A DNA stretch of 64,000 nucleotides, from assembly GCF_003573695.1 (NCBI RefSeq), contig NC_039361.1, positions 99,760,279-99,824,278 of the forward strand, in the 5' to 3' direction. The translations under genes and the position numbers were made by a program. The notes beneath the pieces were generated by a model, which was given only the letters and a program-made list of their open reading frames with translations, ran no database searches and had not been told where the DNA came from. Numbering within the stretch: position 1 is the first letter of the stretch; every line of letters starts with the position of its first letter. Positions 36,560-46,949 of this stretch are shown here, one piece after another. The DNA is from Papaver somniferum (lineage: Eukaryota; Streptophyta; Magnoliopsida; Ranunculales; Papaveraceae).

Positions 36560-36962
36560 GTTTGGTTGTGAAACTCCTTGGATGAGAATTCTCAACACAA
36601 GTTAGGGTATATAAACAAGTTTGTAAGAGATATTCTCCGGGATGAGGTCGGTTTGTGACTTTTCTTAGAAATTAAGGTTTATGTACGGACCAAATAGGAC
36701 AGGTACAACGGTACGCAAACCATCATTCTTATGCGGTTTTAAAACACAAACTTTTTAGGGTAAACATATTTAGAGAACATAAATTTTTTTTTCAGTACTG
36801 CAATTTTTCTACACTTTTCTATGAAATTGTTGATGGTGGTTTTTAGCTTAGGGTTAAAATCGTAAAACCGTATAACTAACATGACGTCACTATGACCATT
36901 AGCACATTTATTGAATCGATCATCATGCCTACGTAAGAATTACCAGGGTACCTTTTTTTTTG
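36560..36962. other. No gene; probable Copia C remnant
   Basis: AT-rich, with no supported frame or repeat. Confidence 0.35.
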
Positions 36963-37402
36963 TGTCATGTTCCACGGAAAAACCCTTAACATTGACCGAC
37001 ATCATCTATGCCAAACCCTAATTCTCGTGCTACCGCGCCAAGGCATGCCAGCCGCACCACTATGCCAATGGCAAACCATGCCAACCACATCTCCGGTCCA
37101 AGGCATGCCAACCATGCCAGCCACATCTCCGCGCCAAGGCATGCCAACCATGCCAGCCGCACCACTGTGCCAATGGAAAACCATGCCAGCCACGTCTACC
37201 GCGCCAAGGCATGCCAACCATGCTAGCCGCACCATGCACCAATGGCATGCCAAACCCTTGGCCCCAACCATGCTAGCCGCACCATGCGCCAATGACATGC
37301 CAAACCCTTGGACCCACCATGTCAAGCCAACCGCGCCTTGCCTTCGCCCTAACCATGCTAGACGCACCATGCGCCAATGGCATGCCAAACCCTTGGCCCC
37401 AC
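36963..37402 (+). repeat. Minisatellite CATGCCAACCATGCCAGC, left half of an LTR-like region
   Basis: From about 37010, degenerate units of 30-60 bp repeat around GGCATGCCAACCATGCC and GCCGCACCA. A possible LTR start TGTCATGTTCC is at 36963. The array is split by the LARD element at 37408 and resumes at 44473. The open frames over it on both strands are repeat artefacts. Confidence 0.7.
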
Positions 37403-37407
37403 CATGC

Positions 37408-38862
37408 TGATAGACACATTTATGTGTCTAATATAGCTCATTTGTATATATTGTTAGTACTCGATATTGTACTTATTTGGTTATTTTATGTCTTTATAGG
37501 TGTTTTTGGAGAAATAAGCTTTTGCGGCGAAATTGGCTAAAAAGTGGTTTTTGCGCTCGTGAGAGAAAATTACTATACGGACTCTCACTTTGGATAAGGG
37601 GTAACCTAATTACTAAGGGGCACCCCATTTCAGGGCATGTACTAAAGGGACACCGGAACTGGATAGGGGGAGGTCGTCTTCAAAGTTTCAAAACTGGATT
37701 TTGGCGGGAAAAAAGGCAGCAGCGTCAACAGTTTTGGATCAATGATTTGAGCGACCTAGGAGGCGATTAAATGGGCAAATTTGGTACCCACAGACTCTAC
37801 AAGACATAAGGGACCTGTTAGAAGCGATTAGACCCATCTAATTGGGCTGGATAAGTCAGAAAATCCACACAAAGTCAAGACAGTGCACACGGTTTCTGTT
37901 TAGGGTTTGAGATTAGTTTGAGAGATTTATGGGATATCTTGCGTGGGATATACATCAAAACAGTTAGGTAAAAGTCCTAGAAGATATTTGAGACGAGAGA
38001 ATAGCTAGAAACAGCCTGTAACGCAACAAGAAGAAGATTATTCTTCAAACAACCCGTAAAGAATAATGGAGATTTCCAAGGGGTTTGATCGAGTTTCAAG
38101 GGGATTTAAAGCTTATAAATAGTTGGTTTTATGTCAGAGAAGGGGGATGAAGAGTTTGGGGTCGAGCCAGAGCCAGGAGGAGCGAAGAAGAAGGAAAAAC
38201 AACAATGTTCACCTGCTGCTGCTGCTGCCATTAAAAAGCTTCAAGAACACGAAGAACAGACTCTCCAGGGCAGACTTATTTTCAGCAGCGTCAACAGCAT
38301 CAGCGAAGTGTCGCAGTTAGATGCAGTTATATTCTATCGTTTCTGTTGGACGTGTTTTGTGAGTCTCAGAACCACTATTTTATAACTTTTGACTCTTTTA
38401 ATCACACTTTGAACTTTGAATTAATATTTTGAGTGTGTGATTGATATGAATAGCTAAACCCAAATACTGGGATGATGGAGGAAGCCATATTTTACACATA
38501 TAAAAATTATATTTAATTCTTTTATGATTTCTTGCATTTTTATTTAATGTTTTATGATTTTTTCTTAATTGATTGTCATTTCTTTTGATGGTTTATGCTT
38601 GGTCTTAGTACTTTTGATATGCCATGCTTTCGATTTACAGTTAATCTTCTAAAAATCTACCTTGGCAAGAATTAGAGTCCCTATTTTTATGTGAGCTATA
38701 ATTGTTTTGGAAATAAATGTATTAATTATATGAATGATTATGGTGGAATCCTGAGTCCTAGTGTCTCTTGATCCTGTGACAATTTTGTATATATTTTTGC
38801 TTTAAAATCTTTTCAAGTCCGAGCATCGAATCCGTATTTACCGCAAATTTAAGACTACAACA
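37408..38862 (+). repeat. 5' LTR of the LARD
   Basis: It runs TGATAGACACATTT to CTACAACA. The start holds a perfect inverted repeat TAGACACAT-TT-ATGTGTCTA. The 3' LTR has one change in this stem. Confidence 0.95.
38114..38121 (+). promoter_or_regulatory. TATA box of the LARD 5' LTR
   Basis: TATAAATA, repeated at 43723-43730 in the 3' LTR. Likely start of the genomic RNA just downstream. Confidence 0.65.
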
Positions 38863-38865
38863 AAA

Positions 38866-38883
38866 TGGCGCCGCCGACGCGGA
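38866..38883 (+). other. Primer-binding site of the LARD
   Basis: TGGCGCCGCCGACGCGGA lies three bases after the LTR. The TGGCGCC type is common in plant Gypsy elements. The donor tRNA was not identified. Confidence 0.8.
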
Positions 38884-39965
38884 CTTGTATATAGATTTGT
38901 TTTTAGGTTTATTATTTTATTTTATTTTTTTTACTATTATTTGTTCCTTTTTACGTTTCTTTTTGTGTCTTTGATTTACAGGTTCGAAGTGGAATACTAA
39001 GGACTTGGGAACAAAAAGCTTAAAGCTAAAAGAGAAGAAGAAAAAGACATAATTTTTTTTTTTAGGATTTAATTTTTATTATTATTTTTTTTTTGTATAT
39101 AGCTTTTATTTATTTATTTTTAGAATTTGTAAATAGGCTTTATTTTTCATAATTTTTGTAATTTTGGACTTTTTATTTGGACTTTATTCTGGACTTTGGA
39201 CATTATTTTTAAAACCCTACGGAAGGGTTATAAATTAAAAAAAAATTAAATACAAACTGTTTGCAGGGAAGGACGACGATTACTATATCGTCTCGGCCCC
39301 TCGGGTTCGCACACGTCATAGGAGTCGTGGCCCGAGTCGACGACAACGGTTCATCGCCCGTCTGGTACGGGAGGTAAGTCCAATCGAAACACCCGCGAAT
39401 CTCCTGCAAGCGGGTTACTGTCTGCCTTAAGGTGATAATTGTTTGAGGACGAACCGGACTGTCTTTATTTTCCTAGTAAAGGGCAAGGCCTGGCCTAAAC
39501 AAGATAAGGACTCGGATTTCATCACCGTTTCCTTCTTGCCCGCCTTAGGAAAATGAAACCAAACGCGAACCTAAGCCTAAAATTTTGAATAGAACGAGAC
39601 CAATAGGGTAACGAGCTTAATAGGAAACTCGTTCGAAAAATATTGGTTGCTCTTTAAGCACATTTCAAAGTTCATGATGGTTTCTGTGAGTTGAATGCGT
39701 GACTGCGCCGCCTTGTGATAGCGGTGAGGCCTTGGGTATCAAAGCTCCACTGAGCTTCCCTCGCCTCGATTCAACTTACATTAGCTCGGATTGATTCCAG
39801 AGGGGTGTGCTCAAATTGTAACGAATTCCTTTTCGAAGGAATAGAAGCTGGTCTAGAAAACAATCTAAGTGGAGCCATCATGCTTTTTGTTTGCTAGATT
39901 CTATAGGTTTGATTTGGTCGAGTCGGACTTGTTTGTGATTGCGTAGAATTCCCCTGCAATTAAGA
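38884..39965 (+). other. LARD 5' leader
   Basis: About 1.1 kb with no open gene. T-rich at first, then GC-richer (39260-39420) with CTCGGCCCCTCGGGTTCGC. A short GTTT-GAGGAC-GAAC hairpin at 39441-39454 has the same loop as the 3' hairpins. Likely roles are packaging or translation control (inference). Confidence 0.5.
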
Positions 39966-41757
39966 ATGTCGAACTGGTATGATAGAAGCCAATACAATGA
40001 ATATCGACCTGAATTTGAATATGGACATCATCAGTATTATGACCATAGTGAGAATAGTGACTGGGGACGCCAACCTTTTCAAGGTTATGGTTCATACCAT
40101 GGTGAGCCCAATTACTATCCGCACGCGCATCAGTCATACGAGCAAGAAGATTATAATACTAGTTCTTCGTCTTTAGAGGATACAATCAAATTTTGAAAAG
40201 TAGTCCTTATTATGATCCTTCAGTTCCTATTCCTTCTCTAGAAGAGACTCTCAGGAATTTAGCTAAGTCATCACGTCAGTTAGCTGAATCGACGTATAAA
40301 TTAGATGAGGTGAATAATGTAGTTATGGACGAAAGAACTGCAACAACAACTGAATCTGTAGAAGATATCCTCAATAGATTAACTCAAAACTTAGATCCTA
40401 CACTAAGGGAACTTTCTTTGGAAGAGACCCTTGAGAGGATAGCTGAGTCGACACGTAGACTTGAGTTAGAGACGAATGAAAGTATTGCTCGAAATAACTT
40501 GAATTGCCAATATAGTGTATCCAATAATACCCTTGAGAATGAAGATACTTTTTCACATAATCAAGATAACGAGGTTATAATTGGTAACACTACTTATTTA
40601 GATAAGGTTCAATCATCTTCGTACTATTATGATGATGAGGATAGTAGTGATGAAGAATCTGAAACATGTAGGCATAGTAATCAGGAATCTAGTAATCCAA
40701 TTGAGCTTTATAGTGATTATATTATTTCTACTTCAAATCCAAATAATTTTTATGATTATTCACCTATTCAAAAGGACGAGGATTTGATTAGGGATACCAC
40801 CGTTTTAGACGATGTAGTTTTTCCTTTTGATTACGAAGCCGATAGTGGTTTAGAGGAACGGGTTCATTTCGAAAATACTGTTTTAGAGTCTAGCGACTTA
40901 GAAACAATAGTCTTGGAAGAAGAAGATAGACCCGTAGAGATGAGTAAAGATGCACTACCTGATAATAACTTAGAAGAATCTCTTGAATATTTTAAGGACT
41001 CTGAAGATACGGAAATTCAAGAAAAATTAGAGGTCTATCTAGAGAAACTGAAAACTCTAAGTTTGGGGGTGATTATCACTTCCCTAGTGCCTTACCTTTA
41101 ACTCTCAGAAAGTCCCCACACTTAGGACTTGACATCAATGCCTCAACCATTTTACAAGATTACTTTCATACTCGTTTTCCTGAACCTAGTGATGTCCATA
41201 AGGAAGTTCAGTTGTTAGAAACCCATCCTCTGGTTGATGAGGTTAGACCAGGCTATGATACTAAGATCGACTTTGTTTTCCCACCAAATATTTTTCAAAC
41301 AATTGTGGGAACGTATAAATTTCAAATGTGTCAATTATTAAGTTCTGAGACTAAACCTAATTACTTTAGGATATTAGAATCGACACATTTTCTTAAGAAT
41401 GACCACTACTCTCACTGTGGTCAATTATGTAAGTCAAACCTGATTGACTTAGAGGATCCTCAATTATTTAGGTTATTATTTTGTGCTTCTAAGTTCTTAT
41501 TTAAGTACTTACAGACTCTAGGACCTAATAATTCGGATCTCAATTTTGAGGAGTTGCAGCCTAAAGAAATATATTTAGACCCTTTTATAGAACCTGAACC
41601 TGAACCACAATTAGATATAGATATCTTAATCAGGAAACTAGGTAAGGGCATGCTAGTCTTGTACATTTTCTTGGTTCACTGCAGTTTCCTTTTGTCAGCT
41701 CTTTTTGGTGTTAAAGACCCACAGTTATTCCGGCTACTGTTATACGGTTCGAGTTGA
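39966..41757 (+). pseudogene. LARD acidic ORF, broken by two frameshifts
   Basis: Three frames join into one product of about 600 residues. The first part starts MSNWYDRSQYNEY and is Tyr/His/Gln-rich. A one-base loss near 40190 leads to the second, very acidic part with internal repeats SLEETLRNLAKSSRQLAES and SLEETLERIAESTRRLE. A slip in the G-run at 41061-41070 leads to the third, with two copies of DPQLFRLL (41456 and 41717) and an EPEPEPQ stretch. No zinc knuckle, protease or known gag fold is recognised. The last motif recurs in the TR-GAG element, so it is a shared module of unknown role. Confidence 0.6.
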
Positions 41758-41803
41758 CTAATACTTTTCTTAGTCTGGCTGAAGACTTTAAACTTAGCAC
41801 TTC

Positions 41804-41819
41804 TTGGGAGGTAACCCAA
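41804..41819 (+). other. Stem-loop TTGGG-AGGTAA-CCCAA
   Basis: A 5-bp perfect stem with a 6-nt loop lies 46 nt after the ORF stop. I have a general memory of similar TTGGGAGG-AACCCAA hairpins in other plant non-autonomous elements. Confidence 0.5.
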
Positions 41820-41909
41820 TCTCATGCAACCAGGTAATATCCTTCCGTAACTCTTTCATTTCAAATGGTAACAGTTTCTCCTTGTTCATGCTTTTAATTT
41901 CATCTTTAG

Positions 41910-41947
41910 AACATTGAGGACAATGTTAGGTTTAAGTTTGGGGGTAT
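41910..41947 (+). promoter_or_regulatory. Internal GAGGAC hairpin and polypurine tract (LARD)
   Basis: Stem AACATT/AATGTT closes loop GAGGAC (41910-41927). Eight nt later is GTTTGGGGGTAT (41936-41947), matching the terminal tract and a candidate second plus-strand primer. Confidence 0.7.
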
Positions 41948-42271
41948 GGGAGAAACTTTTTAGTATGAATAAATAAACTCCAGAGCTTAGAAATTTATGC
42001 CTATTGAGGATTGCACTAACTAATCTAAGTGGATGGAAGCATTTTGATTGTAGGAGTTTGAGGAACCAATCTGATTAGATGGAAACATCTAAAGAGTCTA
42101 TTCATAAAAGCACAGAGCTCAGGTGTTAGAAATAACATGATAGTTTCACCATATCTCGTTGAGTCCTTTTCACTTCTATTTTTTTTTATTTTGTTTTTAA
42201 ACTATGTTTCTCTAAGTGATAGGTGGGGCCCACGATTCAAGTTGTTACCAATGCTAGGGTGAATTAGAGTG

Positions 42272-42366
42272 ATTGAGATACCATGAAAAAAAAAAAAAAA
42301 AAAAAAAAAGATGAAAAAAAAAAAATGGTAGTTACCAAAAAGTAAAAAAAAAAAAAAAAAAAAAAA
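42272..42366 (+). repeat. Poly(A)-rich stretches
   Basis: Runs of A interrupted by GATG and TGGTAGTTACC. Open frames here on the minus strand are poly-Phe artefacts. Confidence 0.9.
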
Positions 42367-42409
42367 TTGAGACCAGACCATTTGACCAAAAGGAATAAAT
42401 TCAATAAAG

Positions 42410-42500
42410 TCGACCACTGGTACCCTTGTATATGCCAGTTGTGTTGACCTAGAGTTAGGTTATCGACCACTGGTACCCTTGTATATGCCAGTGTGTTGAT
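42410..42500 (+). repeat. 53-bp direct duplication in the LARD 3' region
   Basis: CGACCACTGGTACCC...GCCAGT-GTGTTGA occurs at 42410-42448 and again at 42463-42500. Confidence 0.85.
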
Positions 42501-42870
42501 ATTAGTCAGACTAGTATCTCAATCCATTAGGATAGGTTCATTTTGGCGGAGGCCTTCAGACAGATATGGGAAACGTCGTTCACTTAGTAAACATCAAAAC
42601 CATCTATGTTTTCTATATCCATCTTCTTGATCTATCCATGTGATTAGTTTAGACTCCGAATATGATGTCCATAGTGCAACTATCTGAGTAGAGCTCTGTC
42701 ACTTTATATGAATTTTAGTATGCTTGAGTGCAAACTCGTGTACAGCAATTGGAATTTCGCATCAGGGTACTTCTTCCTGTAGTCAATAAGTATGCCAACC
42801 AAGGAGATTCTTTAGTGCCTTCCAAGGTTCTGCGTAGATAGCTAAGCTCTGGAGTATTAAGGTTTTGTGG

Positions 42871-42950
42871 GTACACCTCTGGTAAACCCCCCGGAGACAA
42901 CACTCCGCCACTAGGGCCACCTAGTGGTTTAACGGCTTACTGCACGTGCT
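42871..42950 (+). ncRNA. Conserved two-stem structure (LARD copy)
   Basis: ACACCTCTGGTAAAC is followed by stem I CGGAG/CTCCG (42892-42896, 42903-42907) and stem II CCACTAGG/CCTAGTGG with loop GCCA (42908-42927). Then TTTAACGGCTTA. The TR-GAG copy at 58806-58890 has the same layout with compensating changes. Not a stand-alone gene; probably a cis-acting element of the genomic RNA. Confidence 0.65.
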
Positions 42951-42977
42951 AAGTGTAGTCATTTTATTTTAGATTAG

Positions 42978-43017
42978 ATTTGCTCGAGGACTAGCAAATA
43001 ATAAGTTTGGGGGTATT
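42978..43017 (+). promoter_or_regulatory. Terminal GAGGAC hairpin and polypurine tract (LARD)
   Basis: Stem ATTTGCT/AGCAAAT surrounds C-GAGGAC-T (42978-42999). GTTTGGGGGTATT (43005-43017) directly abuts the 3' LTR and is the expected plus-strand primer. Confidence 0.75.
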
Positions 43018-44472
43018 TGATAGACGCATTTATGTGTCTAATTTGTCCCAATTGTTTATATTGTTAGTACTCGATTTGTACTTATTTGGTTATTTTATGT
43101 CTTTGTAGGTGTTTTTGGAGAAATAAGCTTTTGCGGCGAAATTGGCTAAAAAGTGGTTTTTGCGCTCGTGGGAGAAAATTACTATACGGACTCTCACTTT
43201 GGATAAGGGGTAACCTAATTACTAAGGGGCACCCCATTTCAGGGCATGTACTAAAGGGACACCGGAACTGGATAGGGGGAGGTCATCTTCAAAGTTTCAA
43301 AACTGGATTTTGGCGGGAAAAAAGGCAGCAGCGTCAACAGTTTTGGATCAATGATTTGAGCGACCTAGGAGGCGATTAAATGGGCAAATTTGGTACCCAC
43401 GGACTCTACAAGACATAAGGGACCTGTTAGAAGCGATTAGACCCATCTAATTGGGCTGGATAAGTCAGAAAATCCACACAAAGTCAAGACAGTGCACACG
43501 GTTTCTGTTTAGGGTTTGAGATTAGTTTGAGAGATTTATGGGATATCTTGCGTGGGATATACATCAAAACAGTTGGGTAAAAGTCCTAGAAGATATTTGA
43601 GACGAGAGAATAGCTAGAAACAGCCTGTAACGCAACAAGAAGAAGATTATTCTTCAAACAACCCGTAAAGAATAATGGAGATTTCCAAGGGGTTTGATCG
43701 AGTTTCAAGGGGATTTAAAGCTTATAAATAGTTGGTTTTATGTCAGAGAAGGGGGATGAAGAGTTTGGGGTCGAGCCAGAGCCAGGAGGAGCGAAGAAGA
43801 AGGAAAAACAGCAATGTTCACCTGCTGCTGCTGCTGCCATTAAAAAGCTTCAAGAACACGAAGAACAGACTCTCCAGGGCAGACTTATTTTCAGTAGCGT
43901 CAACAGCATCAGCGAAGTGTCGCAGTTAGATGCAGTTATATTCTATCGTTTTTGTTGGACGTGTTTTGTGAGTCTCAGAACCACTATTTTATAACTTTTG
44001 ACTCTTTTAATCACACTTTGAACTTTGAATTAATATTTTGAGTGTGTGATTGATATGAATAGCTAAACCCAAATACTGAGATGATGGAGGAAGCCATATT
44101 TTACACATATAAAAATTATATTTAATTCTTTTATGATTTCTTGCATTTTTATTAAATGTTTTATGATTTTTTCTTAATTGATTGTCATTTCTTTTGATGG
44201 TTTATGCTTGGTCTTAGTACTTTTGATATTCCATGCTTTCGATTTACAGTTAATCTTCTAAAAATCTACCTTGGCAAGAATTAGAGTCCCTATTTTTATG
44301 TGAGCTATAATTGTTTTGGAAATAAATGTATTAATTATATGAATGATTATGGTGGAATCCTGAGTCCTAGTGTCTCTTGATCCTGTGACAATTTTGTATA
44401 TATTTTTGCTTTAAAAATCTTTTCAAGTCCGAGCATCGAATCCGTATTTACCGCAAATTTAAGACTACAACA
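43018..44472 (+). repeat. 3' LTR of the LARD
   Basis: Same length as the 5' LTR with scattered single-base differences. TATAAATA is at 43723-43730. Confidence 0.95.
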
Positions 44473-45740
44473 CATGCCAAGCCAATCGCACCTTGCCTTG
44501 GCCCCACCATGCCAAGCCATCCGTACCAAACCCTTGGTCCCACTATGCCAAACCATCTGCGCCATTAGATTTGGCCCTACCATGCCGGCCTTCCCCATGC
44601 ATCTACCAAAACGAAGGCGTGCGACGATCAACGACCACCCTTCCATCCTAGATGAAAATCCTAGCCGTCCAAGGTCGCCAAACAACGCATGGTAACCTTT
44701 GGCCCAAAACCCTAGTTTTGGTCACGCCAAACCGCGCCAAGGCATGCCATGCCACATGTGCAAATGGCATGCTAACCACCTTGTTGTGCCATACCATGCC
44801 GGCATTTCCTATGCGGCTACCAAAACGAAGGCCTGCAACAATCGACGGTCATTTTTTCATCTAAGATGCAGATCTTATCCGTCCAAGGTTACCAGCTAAC
44901 GCATGGCAACCTTTGGCCCTAGTGTGGTCGCGCCTAAACAAATCCAAAACCCTAACTTTTGGTCGCGCCTAAACTGGGCCATATTAAAGACATATTGATC
45001 ATACTTTCCTGCCACTGGCTACCAAACGAAAGGTTGCAATAATCAACGACTACCTTGATCTTAAGATGCAAAATCTCGACCGCTGAAGGTCACCACCGAG
45101 CCGGCAAGTCTACCAAGATCAACTTGCCAGACAACAACAACATGCTACATGTTTTCCACGAAAACACTCGAGACATCAACACATGTCACAAACTGGGGGA
45201 TGCTCATTGGGTATTGGTTTGGCGGTTTACAGCGTACGACGTACACTACGCTCGTTATAAGAAAGTGTCATAAGGATGAGGCGGTTAGTAAATACAGGGA
45301 GTAATGGTGAAACGCTTTCTTTTATGGAACATCAATTCCAAGCGTTACCGGTTACCACCTCCTCCCATTTACTCACTCTTTTTACATTTCTTAATGTGAC
45401 CAGAGTACGTTTCACTTCGACTTGTATAAATAGGCATTACCTATTTCCACCGAACAACAAGTTTTTGGTCAGGAACATACAACACTCAGAAATCACCAGT
45501 TAGCTTTCCCATCTGTTAGCTTACACTTTCTGATACAAGTAAAAACAACTACTCTTCCAGAATCAACTATTATGGTCTCAACACTCTCTTCGCTTCCCTC
45601 CCCAAAAACAACCATTCTCCTCCACTTTGTGATTGAAGCAAGTCTGGAACGACAATTTCTTGGTTTAGGCCGGATTTGTACAGATTCATCTCTAGAATAT
45701 AAAGTACTCCCTTGCAATACCTTGTTTAGGGTTTAGACTC
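44473..45740 (+). repeat. Right half of the minisatellite LTR-like region, with higher-order repeats
   Basis: CATGCC repeats resume after the LARD. Three larger units, each with CTACCAAAACGAAGG, a CAACGACC-like stretch and CGTCCAAGGT, start near 44580, 44798 and 45006. TATAAATAG (45425-45433) is followed by an A/C-rich leader-like stretch. This suggests the U3/R of a Gypsy LTR, but the second LTR and the exact ends were not found. Confidence 0.5.
45425..45433 (+). promoter_or_regulatory. TATA box of the LTR-like region
   Basis: TATAAATAG downstream of the minisatellite. Consistent with an LTR promoter. Confidence 0.45.
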
Positions 45741-46266
45741 GTTTCTCACCCACACACCCGAAATTACCGAAATCAGCAGAAACCGTTTTCACCCTCAAAC
45801 AGAAATATATGAATACTCCTTCTTGAATCATAAATAATTCTTAGCTCAATAAACGAAGTTTAGAGCACAAAAGTATTAATATTCATGTGAAGAAATTATC
45901 ATTGAATGCTTGACTTTTCAGGAGCCTGGCTCAACATGAAATTTTGGAAATCTTAAATAACCATAGAAAATACGTAAAGATTGCAATATGAAAAAGATCA
46001 TAGATCGTCACACACAAAGCAATATTTGAGACAAATAGTACACCTATTATACATCAATTCCTTATTCAGCAGGATTTTTATGAATAAGGTTCCAAGACTC
46101 GTGATTAGTTAGCACAAGGGTGACCGAAGCGTTTACCCTTGTTTTTACCTCTTCTTTTTGAACATGTTGTTGTCATCATAAAATGAGACAAAATTATAAT
46201 CCTTACCTGATTGTCTGGAGGTAGGTGACAGTTTATCAATGACATCCTTAAAGAAACTTTAGTGTT
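45741..46266. other. No gene recognised
   Basis: The minus strand from 46170 down to 46100 reads as a basic Lys/Gly/Arg-rich stretch that may belong to the Copia gag fragment to the right. Otherwise nothing is seen. Confidence 0.3.
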
Positions 46267-46600
46267 GAGGTTCTATATTCTCAAATTATTATCCCATATA
46301 TGGCTTTTTATTTGGAAATTTTGTTCTATGACGTACTGGAAACCGAGTTCTATCCAAAAACGTAGTTTAAAACTGCGTTCATCTGTAAACGTAATCATTA
46401 ACTCCGTCAGACTGAAACTTATTTTATAAACCGTCCACACTAGACGGGTTTATAAATCACTTTACAGTTTGAAAACATAGTAAAAAATTGCGTTTATTGA
46501 TGGACGTTATTTAAAATTGCGTTTCACGTTCGACAGACTTTATAATAGCATGACGCTATATTTGAGAATACCAAAAAGAGTTCTCATATATAGAAACTTC
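46267..46600. mobile_element. Possible MITE
   Basis: The segment begins GGTTCTATATTCTCAAATT and ends, inverted, GTTTCTATATATGAGAAC; a second inverted TATTCTCAAAT lies further in. Internal TTTAAAACTGCGTT and AAATTGCGTTTAT repeats in opposite orientation add palindromic character. The ends align only over about 10 bp and no target duplication is clear. Confidence 0.3.
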
Positions 46601-46949
46601 ATTTTACAATATCGGATTTTGTAAAAAAATATAGCTTTTGTCAACCAACAGTGCGCTTTGTTTTGTTGCTAATATGGCTTTTGAGAACAACGATGTGGTT
46701 GATCTTATACCCTGTAATGATCAAATTCATGTTATCCAACTGAATCGTTTCATTGATGAGTTCATCAACTGTATCCGAAGGTGTATGGGTATCCTTACGA
46801 ACCCATATTTGTAACAGATTTCCTAAGTTCTTCCTTAACCGATTTTACAGACTACCTTTTTGACTTGTTCGAGTATTCGTGGACCAAGTAGGACTAACAT
46901 TCCTAGAAGCAAATTTGCTTGAATGTGTTTTCACCCAAAGAGGTTTAGA

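Larger units (their letters stand above)
37408..44472 (+). mobile_element. Complete non-autonomous LTR retrotransposon (LARD)
   Basis: Both LTRs are 1455 bp and nearly identical. They are flanked by CATGC at 37403-37407 and 44473-44477. A TGGCGCC primer site follows the 5' LTR, and GTTTGGGGGTATT precedes the 3' LTR. The 4.2-kb interior has a long leader, one broken acidic ORF and a structured 3' region, but no protease, RT, RNase H or integrase. It must depend on a related Gypsy element. Near-identical LTRs show recent insertion. Confidence 0.95.

Noticed and set aside
37002..37410. Open frames of 147 and 128 codons on both strands, Met/Pro/His- and Trp/Gly-rich
   Set aside because: Products of the CATGCC minisatellite, open in several frames because the repeat lacks stops.
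38131..38385. 84-codon frame near the LARD LTR promoter, repeated at 43740
   Set aside because: It starts soon after the TATA box and is kept in both LTRs only because the LTRs are near-identical. No motif or independent support; a small leader ORF is possible but unproven.
41061..41073. Third GTTTGGGGGT tract in the LARD as a polypurine primer
   Set aside because: It lies within coding sequence and lacks the GAGGAC hairpin; its G-run is where the frame slips.
42202..42470. Phe-rich minus-strand frames
   Set aside because: Reverse of poly(A) runs.
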